Shown here: positions 6,799 through 10,835 of the stretch, one piece after another
Position numbering within the stretch: position 1 is the stretch's first letter
Layout of the letters: each line of letters opens with the position of its first letter
Assembly: GCA_964415445.1 (NCBI GenBank)
Contig: CAYQAE010000065.1
Location: 1-10,835 of the forward strand
Direction of reading: 5' to 3'
Length of the DNA stretch: 10,835 nucleotides
From: CAYQAE01 sp964415445 [NCBI: uncultured archaeon]
GTDB taxonomy: Archaea > CAYQAE01
Made by a program: the position numbers and the translations under genes
The notes under the pieces: generated by a model
Told to the model about the DNA's origin: nothing
What the model saw: the letters and a program-made list of their open reading frames with translations, nothing else
Databases searched by the model: none

Positions 6799-8217
6799 CT
6801 ACAAATATTTTGCTTTGTTTTGATAGGTTCTTTGATATCTTTGGACTGTCTTTTGCATTTTTAAAAACTTGTTTTCAAACTCATCTGGATCCATATTATC
6901 AAATTTAGTTGAATAAAATGCAGAAAATAAATTTGGATGGTCTTCTATCCATTGCCTATATTCTTTAAGATAAATATCACCAAATAAAGGCAAGCTAAAA
7001 TTAGAGCTATCTCTTAAGATTAATTTATCCTTATATTCATTAAAAAGATCTGAATCAGGCAGAGCTGCAAATTTAAATAAAATCGGAAGTCTACCTAATT
7101 TTCCAATCATATTTATTAAATCTAAAGTTTGATCCATATCTTCTAAAGTTTCAAAAGGAAAGCCTGACATAAAATAGCATTTAATCATGTCAAAATATTT
7201 TGAAGTTTCCTCTATAACTTGATAAATTCTTTCTTTGTCATAATTTGGATATTTATTGATTATTTTCTGAATTCTTTGTGATCCAGATTCTACCCCAAAG
7301 CTTACACTTACAAAATTAGAAGAAGATAGTTCATTTAACAACTTTGAATCTATCTGATCTATTCTAGTATTGAATACAAAATCTAGATTTAGGTTTTCTT
7401 TTTTTATAGCAGAACATAAATCATAGACATATTTTTTACTTGCAGTAAACGTATCATCTTGAAACATTACACAAGGAAAATTTAGCTTTTTCCAAAATTT
7501 TAGCTCAGCTATCACATTTTTTATGGATCTAAATCGAATTTTTCTACCCCACATATGGGTCTCAGAACAAAATCTACAACCAAAAGGACATCCTCGGCTT
7601 ACAATAGTTTCAGCTACATTTCCATGTGGTCTTTTTAGTTCTTTATATATAAAAGGTGCAAGTTTAATTACTTTATCTGATTCAATTACATCCATCATAA
7701 GATACAAGAGTGAATCTAACTCTTTTTTATCTAATAATTCTTGGTTTTGTGTCTCAATTATATTTTCATTATCATCTCTGAAAAAAATGCCCTTAATTTT
7801 AGATATATCTTTGTTATTTTCTATTGTTTTAGCTAAATCAACTATAGTTTTTTCTCCTTCGCCTTTTATGATAAAATCTATGAAATTAAAATATTTTAAG
7901 GTCTCTTTTGCAGTAAAAGTTGCATGAATTCCGCCTAAAACTGTTTTGATTGATTCATTTTCTTCCTTAATTTTCTTAGCTACATCTAAAGCCACGGGAT
8001 AGTCATCGCATCGGGTAGTTATTCCAACTAAATTTGGCCTTTCATCTAATACTTTATCTATTCCCTCATTGATTGCTCGGTAGTAGTCATCGAAATATCC
8101 AAAATCATATATTCTAACATCATATCCTGCTTTTTTTAATTTTCCTGCCAAAAAAATTAGACCTAAATGAAAATTAGGAGTATATACTGGATTTGGATTT
8201 ACTAAAACAATTTTCAT
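6799..8217 (-). CDS. B12-binding-domain radical SAM protein
   Basis: A 472-residue protein of the COG1032 class. The N-terminal part (1-135) is a cobalamin-binding-like Rossmann domain: KIVLVNPNP, LGLIFLAGKLKKAGYDVRIYD, VLGGIHAT (93-100) and IIKGEGEKTI (116-125). The DxHxxG histidine motif of classical B12 proteins is not visible, as in many members of this class. The radical SAM core carries CPFGCRFC with Cys210, Cys214 and Cys217 for the 4Fe-4S cluster, FQDDTF (252-257), FGVESGS (307-313) and SGFPFET (351-357). A C-terminal extension (about 400-472) has the FSAFYSTKF segment common in this class. Relatives perform methylations, cyclisations and other C-C chemistry; the substrate here is unknown. 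It is the first gene of a two-gene unit with aroA. No ribosome-binding site is visible, consistent with a leaderless start. Confidence 0.9.
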   Translation of the reverse strand: MKIVLVNPNPVYTPNFHLGLIFLAGKLKKAGYDVRIYDFGYFDDYYRAINEGIDKVLDERPNLVGITTRCDDYPVALDVAKKIKEENESIKTVLGGIHATFTAKETLKYFNFIDFIIKGEGEKTIVDLAKTIENNKDISKIKGIFFRDDNENIIETQNQELLDKKELDSLLYLMMDVIESDKVIKLAPFIYKELKRPHGNVAETIVSRGCPFGCRFCSETHMWGRKIRFRSIKNVIAELKFWKKLNFPCVMFQDDTFTASKKYVYDLCSAIKKENLNLDFVFNTRIDQIDSKLLNELSSSNFVSVSFGVESGSQRIQKIINKYPNYDKERIYQVIEETSKYFDMIKCYFMSGFPFETLEDMDQTLDLINMIGKLGRLPILFKFAALPDSDLFNEYKDKLILRDSSNFSLPLFGDIYLKEYRQWIEDHPNLFSAFYSTKFDNMDPDEFENKFLKMQKTVQRYQRTYQNKAKYL

Positions 8218-8238
8218 ACAATTAGCTAATATTTGTAT

Positions 8239-8252
8239 TAATTTATAATTTT
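8239..8252 (-). promoter_or_regulatory. TATA-like promoter of the radical SAM-aroA unit
   Basis: Minus strand AAAATTATAAATTA, centred about 29 bases before ATG 8217. The spacing predicts a leaderless or nearly leaderless message, in keeping with the absence of a GAGGT-type site before the ATG. Confidence 0.4.
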
Positions 8253-8272
8253 TTAGATATAATTTTTCAAAA

Positions 8273-9388
8273 TTAAAAAGAAATTATTTCTTCTAAAGAA
8301 CCTACATCAAATGTATTTGAAAATATACCACTTTCTTGATTAGGATAAACATCTATAGTTTTAGCTTCTATTTCATTAGGTTTCTTAAATTCTGTTTCGG
8401 ATATATTCATATAATATTGAAAATAATTCGTCCAAGTATTATTAAATGACTTAAGAACTTCAAAATATCCATCCATATGCCCCATATGAAGGCTTAAAAG
8501 AGATAAAGCATAGTATCTCATGATTGTATTTGCATAAGATTCTTGGTCATTAAAGAGACTTTCTTCAATTAATTCTATATTTTTTAATAAATCTTCTTTT
8601 TCATTTTTTGTGTTATTATTTGATAATCCAAGAATAATATCTGAATCGTTTACAAATGATATAGAATTAAAATCATTAAAATAATCATTTTCATCAATAT
8701 ATTTTATGAAAGGAGTTATTTGGTCTATTAATGTTTTAAAAATAGCAAAATATGGACTTGATTCGCCACCTGTTTGTATACATTTAAAATTCCACATAAA
8801 TAATTTATCAAAAATCTTTTCCATACCTTTTTCTTCAAAAAGACTCATATATGTATCTGCAAGTTCAAAAACAGATTTATTTTCGCATGTTTTTAAAATT
8901 TCCGGATTTAATTCCGCTATATCATTTTTTGGTTCGTTTGTTTCTTTAGAATTAAAAATAACTTTTTCCTCATTATTAGAACTTACATCTGGATTTAAAA
9001 TATCAAAGAGCTTATTTGATCTTATTTGGCGTGTTGATTGATGTTGAAGAGATTCTACTAGATTAATAACAGGAAGTTGAATTTTTTCTATACTCCTAAA
9101 AAGAGATTCATTTTCGAGATTTTCAAAATTTGTTTTTTTAGTTAGAATATCAAATAGGTTATAATTTTTTTCAGAATTATTAAATACTTCATTTAAAAAA
9201 TCAAAGAACTTATCTGATTTTATTTGGCGAGATGCTTGATATTGAAGAGATTCTATTAAATTAATATCAGGACATCGAATCTTTTCAATACTTAGATAAA
9301 GAGATTCTTTTGCAATATTATCAGCTACATTTTGCTCTTTGGTAAGAATATCAAATATAGTAGGGTTTTTTTCATTTAAGACTGCCAT
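8273..9388 (-). CDS. Uncharacterised protein with duplicated 66-residue N-terminal unit
   Basis: I do not recognise this 371-residue protein. It has no signal peptide, no clear membrane segment and no cofactor motif. Residues 12-67 and 79-133 are two copies of one unit: FDILTK, about ten variable residues, then ESL..SIEKI..P.INL.ESLQ.Q..RQI.S.K, closing with FD.LN. The motif FD[IF]L[TN] therefore occurs four times (12, 62, 79, 128), bracketing each copy. Residues 134-165 are a charged, probably disordered linker. Residues 165-335 look mostly helical, with aromatic-rich runs such as the one around NTWTNYFQYYMN. The C-terminus is acidic. The ATG is preceded by GAGGT only one base away, an unusually short gap, and no alternative start is present. 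A strong promoter-like element lies 85-100 bases upstream. The layout suggests two binding modules on a helical body; that is inference. Confidence 0.85.
   Translation of the reverse strand: MAVLNEKNPTIFDILTKEQNVADNIAKESLYLSIEKIRCPDINLIESLQYQASRQIKSDKFFDFLNEVFNNSEKNYNLFDILTKKTNFENLENESLFRSIEKIQLPVINLVESLQHQSTRQIRSNKLFDILNPDVSSNNEEKVIFNSKETNEPKNDIAELNPEILKTCENKSVFELADTYMSLFEEKGMEKIFDKLFMWNFKCIQTGGESSPYFAIFKTLIDQITPFIKYIDENDYFNDFNSISFVNDSDIILGLSNNNTKNEKEDLLKNIELIEESLFNDQESYANTIMRYYALSLLSLHMGHMDGYFEVLKSFNNTWTNYFQYYMNISETEFKKPNEIEAKTIDVYPNQESGIFSNTFDVGSLEEIISF
9003..9310 (-). repeat. Tandem intragenic duplication (two units, 198-base offset)
   Basis: Bases 9201-9310 and 9003-9112 align without gaps over 110 positions with about 90 identical bases by hand count, an offset of exactly 198 bases (66 codons). 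The encoded segments share 24 of 36 residues over the core. DNA identity exceeding protein identity points to a fairly recent duplication within the gene. Confidence 0.85.
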
Positions 9389-9472
9389 GACCTCTTCAAC
9401 TTTTATAATGACTTATGAATATTTTACTTAAAATTACATTCAAATTAACATCTCCAATATGAATTGATCTTT

Positions 9473-9487
9473 CTATATAAACCTTAC
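9473..9487 (-). promoter_or_regulatory. BRE/TATA promoter of the duplicated-repeat protein gene
   Basis: Minus strand reads TAAGGTTTATATAG, an excellent match to archaeal BRE plus TATA. It predicts a start near 9451 and a leader of about 63 bases before ATG 9388. A second TATA-like run (CATTATAAAAG, about 9400-9410) is too close to the ATG to give an intact start codon. Confidence 0.5.
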
Positions 9488-9782
9488 ACAACTATACAAA
9501 ATTAAGTTTTTTTTACAAAAAAAGACTATAATATGTGTTTTTTGGGGCTAAAATATCTAAAAATATAGGTTTTATATTATTCTAAGAGTTTTAAATTGAT
9601 AATATTACAGATATGTTGCGTTTTAAGAAATAGCTTTTTTTGATATAAGGTGATCTATCATCATATAATTTTTGCCATTGTATCTTATAAAATTGTTTTC
9701 AGCAATATATTCATGCTATAAACTTTCAATTGTTGTATTAATACCAAATTTTTCTAATTCCAAGTGGTTTGGTGAATACGTC

Positions 9783-9797
9783 CAAAGGTTTAAATAC
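9783..9797 (+). promoter_or_regulatory. Strong orphan BRE/TATA promoter-like element
   Basis: CAAAGGTTTAAATAC closely matches the archaeal BRE-TATA consensus and resembles the element at 9473-9487 (both contain AAGGTTTAWATA). It predicts rightward transcription from about 9818-9821 into a region with no confident plus-strand gene and on into the antisense strand of vapC. Confidence 0.45.
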
Positions 9798-9827
9798 TAG
9801 GGTTTGCAAATATAGTATAACTTTTGT

Positions 9828-10036
9828 TTGGGGTTCAAAAAAGAAGCATTTTTGGTTTATTTTGATGAGTTATTTGACCTAATTAAAAAAATAAAAACAT
9901 TACAATCATCTTATCATAAGATGTTAATAAGGCATGAGAGAAGCCTTGCAATTAATATACTGCTTTTAGAAGGAAAATTTAGGACATATCATTTTTATCT
10001 TATTTATCTGGATTTTTTAAAATCTTGGTTTTATGA
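9828..10036 (+). pseudogene. Possible truncated plus-strand gene, interrupted by vapBC
   Basis: A plus-strand frame is open from 9816, with a possible TTG start at 9828, through 10376. The part beyond 10037 is merely the antisense of vapC, but the first 70 codons lie outside any other gene. In DNA this AT-rich, an open run of that length is uncommon by chance. The translation starts lysine-rich (MGFKKEAF), contains LQSSYHKMLIRHERSLA and ends aromatic-rich (FLKSWFYDYQ). It sits just below the strong promoter at 9783-9797, which would start transcription a few bases before the TTG. I recognise no family. It could equally be a chance frame over a non-coding RNA. Confidence 0.2.
9907..9947 (+). 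repeat. Two adjacent inverted repeats (hairpins)
   Basis: CATCTTAT (9907-9914) and ATAAGATG (9916-9923) form a perfect 8-bp palindrome with a single central base. Five bases further on, AAGGC (9929-9933) and GCCTT (9943-9947) form a second, weaker stem with a 9-base loop. Both lie about 90-130 bases downstream of the start predicted from the orphan promoter. Confidence 0.45.
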
Positions 10037-10045
10037 CTACCAAGA
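10018..10045 (-). terminator. Hairpin plus T-run terminator candidate for vapBC
   Basis: On the minus strand TCTTGGT (10045-10039) pairs with ACCAAGA (10029-10023) over 7 bp around a 9-base loop, followed at once by TTTT. The stem includes the last codons and the TAG stop of vapC. The layout is that of a bacterial-style intrinsic terminator; in archaea the T-run alone can act. Confidence 0.4.
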
Positions 10046-10432
10046 ATCTAAAATCAATTCAGGTATTTTTTGGAAGTGTTTAGTATTTTTTGTGATTAAT
10101 ATTTCGCCATGGACTAATGATATGCTTGCTATTAAAACATCAAGATCACCAATTAGCTCTCCTTTATTTCTCAAATCTTCAGCTAATTTTCCATATGTTT
10201 CACATGCTGTAGGATTCAAATCCAACAATTCCAAAAAAGAAAGAAGTTCTCTAACTTTTTTTGTGTTTTTAGCAACGTTTTTTGACTTATATGAGCCTTT
10301 AAATAGTTCACAAGCAGCAATAGACGTTGTAGTTAATGTAACGCCTTCATCTGTCAAAGATTTCAGTTTCTCTTGAGCAGCTTTATTTTTTCGAAGTAGA
10401 TCAACTAAAAAGGAAGTATCCAAACAAACCAT
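10037..10432 (-). CDS. vapC: VapC-type PIN-domain toxin (ribonuclease)
   Basis: The 131-residue protein is a complete PIN domain. VapC toxins are Mg-dependent endoribonucleases that, when freed from VapB, cut tRNA or rRNA and stop growth; the target here is unknown. The four acidic residues are all in place: Asp5 in CLDTSFLVDLL, Glu42 in AACELFKG, and Asp96 and Asp98 in IGDLDVLIAS. The C-terminal ILITKNTKHFQKIPEL matches the usual LVTRNxxHFxRIPGL. The toxin therefore looks intact. Its ATG shares one base with the vapB stop (TAATG), a common translational coupling that keeps antitoxin ahead of toxin. The overlapping plus-strand frame is regarded as a shadow here. Confidence 0.95.
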   Translation of the reverse strand: MVCLDTSFLVDLLRKNKAAQEKLKSLTDEGVTLTTTSIAACELFKGSYKSKNVAKNTKKVRELLSFLELLDLNPTACETYGKLAEDLRNKGELIGDLDVLIASISLVHGEILITKNTKHFQKIPELILDSW

Positions 10433-10659
10433 TAAAGATCAACATCCTTCAAAAAAATAACTTTACGATCTTCAATTACCTCTTCAGTACTTTTTGCGAG
10501 GTCATCATTTTTTTCCATGTTTTTTATATAATTTAGAAGGTTATGCTCTCTTTTCTTTGTTATTTTAAGGATAACGTCTGTAAAGGATTCTTTTTTTCCT
10601 TTATACTTAGATAAAAAATTGTATGCTTTATCAGAGATAGTGATTGTTTTGTGAGCCAT
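10432..10659 (-). CDS. vapB: VapB-type antitoxin
   Basis: A 75-residue antitoxin partner of the adjacent VapC. The N-terminus KTITISDKAYNFLSKYKGKKESFTDVILKI matches the DUF217/VapB pattern (KTITISDEAY..L...K...ESFSDVI), a small strand-helix-helix DNA-binding dimer of the AbrB/RHH-like antitoxin class. The acidic and basic C-terminus (about 45-75, ending KVIFLKDVDL) would wrap the toxin. I chose ATG 10659 rather than the in-frame TTG at 10671: GAGG at 10667-10670 precedes the ATG by six bases, while the TTG itself overlaps that site. The pair probably represses its own promoter, and a palindrome lies at the expected place. Confidence 0.92.
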   Translation of the reverse strand: MAHKTITISDKAYNFLSKYKGKKESFTDVILKITKKREHNLLNYIKNMEKNDDLAKSTEEVIEDRKVIFLKDVDL

Positions 10660-10666
10660 ATTAATC

Positions 10667-10670
10667 CTCA
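10667..10670 (-). promoter_or_regulatory. Ribosome-binding site that decides the vapB start
   Basis: GAGG followed by ATTAAT and then the ATG at 10659. The upstream TTG overlaps this site and is therefore rejected as the start. Confidence 0.6.
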
Positions 10671-10675
10671 ATAAT

Positions 10676-10689
10676 ATATATGCATGTAT
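10676..10689. promoter_or_regulatory. Imperfect palindrome, candidate VapBC operator
   Basis: ATATATGCATGTAT is a 14-bp palindrome around TGCA with a single mismatched pair. It lies between the vapBC TATA element and the vapB ribosome-binding site, overlapping the predicted start of transcription, which is where an autorepressor would bind. Confidence 0.35.
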
Positions 10690-10692
10690 GTG

Positions 10693-10709
10693 TATTTAAA
10701 TATTTCGAA
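10693..10709 (-). promoter_or_regulatory. TATA/BRE-like promoter of vapBC
   Basis: Minus strand TTCGAAATATTTAAATA: a BRE-like CGAAA before TATTTAAATA. The predicted start is near 10672, giving a leader of about 13 bases that contains the GAGG site. Confidence 0.5.
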
Positions 10710-10772
10710 AATTTTTGACAGTAGTTCATGGTTCAAAATTTATGATATAAAGTTCTAATGATAATAGAAAGA

Positions 10773-10835
10773 TCATTTTTCATATACTGCCTTTAGTGGA
10801 AAAAATTCGAAATAATTGTTTTCATCAAACCATGC
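10773..10835 (-). CDS. Possible 3' end of an unidentified gene running in from the right edge
   Basis: On the minus strand a frame open at the window edge reads 20 residues, AWFDENNYFEFFPLKAVYEK, then TGA. The composition (aromatic-rich, ending in a charged helix-like tail) looks like genuine protein, and 113 bases separate its stop from the vapB start. It is too short to assign to a family. If real, this gene ends upstream of vapBC in the same direction. Confidence 0.3.
   Translation of the reverse strand, partial: AWFDENNYFEFFPLKAVYEK

Larger units (their letters stand above)
9389..10036. other. Gene-poor stretch with promoter-like sites and possible gene remnants
   Basis: About 650 bases hold no gene I can assert. 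From the left: the leader and promoter of the minus-strand 371-residue gene (to 9487); an AT-rich stretch 9488-9622 with T and A runs in which I see nothing definite; a minus-strand frame at 9623-9796 that reads like protein but is broken by TAG at 9716-9718; a strong plus-strand promoter-like element at 9783-9797; an open plus-strand frame from about 9828; two adjacent hairpins (9907-9923 and 9929-9947); and the presumed vapBC terminator at 10018-10045. The stretch looks like decayed accessory DNA or a host of small RNA rather than ordinary spacer. Confidence 0.5.

Noticed and set aside
7523-7927. Plus-strand 134-codon open frame
   Set aside because: Antisense to the radical SAM gene, spanning its cluster-binding cysteines; no protein-like motif and no promoter.
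8706-9041. Plus-strand 111-codon open frame
   Set aside because: Antisense to the 371-residue protein gene, which has the better promoter and a meaningful internal repeat.
8996-9310. CRISPR-like or transposon-type direct repeat
   Set aside because: Only two copies, in frame, at a whole-codon offset, inside one gene; it is a protein-domain duplication.
9658-9702. Minus-strand ATGATGA (box C-like) with an upstream CTGA (box D'-like)
   Set aside because: The spacing of about 34 bases between CTGA and ATGATGA does not fit D'-C' geometry, and no box D follows. Such motifs are frequent in AT-rich DNA.
9716-9718. In-frame TAG read as pyrrolysine
   Set aside because: aroA, the radical SAM gene and vapC all end in TAG, so TAG is a normal stop here, and the surrounding frame is not a known methylamine methyltransferase.
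9832-9839. GGTTCAAA resembling a tRNA T-loop near the orphan promoter
   Set aside because: Flanking bases do not form the T stem, and no acceptor or anticodon arms can be built around it.

Overview
The window looks like a stretch of an AT-rich archaeal chromosome, probably euryarchaeal; the lineage cannot be fixed from sequence alone. The evidence is a nop5-flpA pair (C/D box ribonucleoprotein proteins), an archaeal-type NAD-kinase-related protein, BRE/TATA-like promoters of the form AAGGTTTAWATA, and a mixture of apparently leaderless genes and genes with GAGGT or GTGAT ribosome-binding sites.

Layout, left to right. Bases 1-1177 (+) hold the 3' end of a COG3199-like NAD-kinase-related gene and a cytidylate-kinase-like protein with a degenerate P-loop. 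Bases 1178-3011 (-) are the nop5-flpA operon. Bases 3094-4328 (+) carry a TatD-type metal hydrolase and a small lipoprotein. Bases 4329-5351 (-) encode a UDP-glucuronate-decarboxylase-like sugar nucleotide enzyme. Bases 5523-8217 (-) are a two-gene unit: a B12-binding-type radical SAM protein followed 10 bases later by EPSP synthase (aroA). Bases 8273-9388 (-) encode an unrecognised 371-residue protein with an internal tandem duplication. Bases 9389-10036 hold no confident gene but contain a strong promoter-like element, hairpins and possible gene remnants. Bases 10037-10659 (-) are a VapBC toxin-antitoxin pair, and the last 63 bases may be the tail of another minus-strand gene.

The left three quarters is mostly housekeeping: rRNA/tRNA 2'-O-methylation, aromatic amino acid synthesis, and nucleotide-sugar and cofactor metabolism. 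It is tightly packed; two convergent gene pairs abut with no spacer, their stops forming the same palindrome TAATTA. The right quarter (about 8.3 kb onward) has an accessory character: a repeat-containing orphan-like protein, a long gene-poor stretch, a toxin-antitoxin module and possible debris.

I did not find a CRISPR array, an insertion sequence, a tRNA or rRNA gene, or a clear new multi-gene system. The best candidates for something undescribed are the duplicated-domain protein at 8273-9388 and the orphan promoter at 9783-9797, whose predicted transcript would run antisense into vapC.
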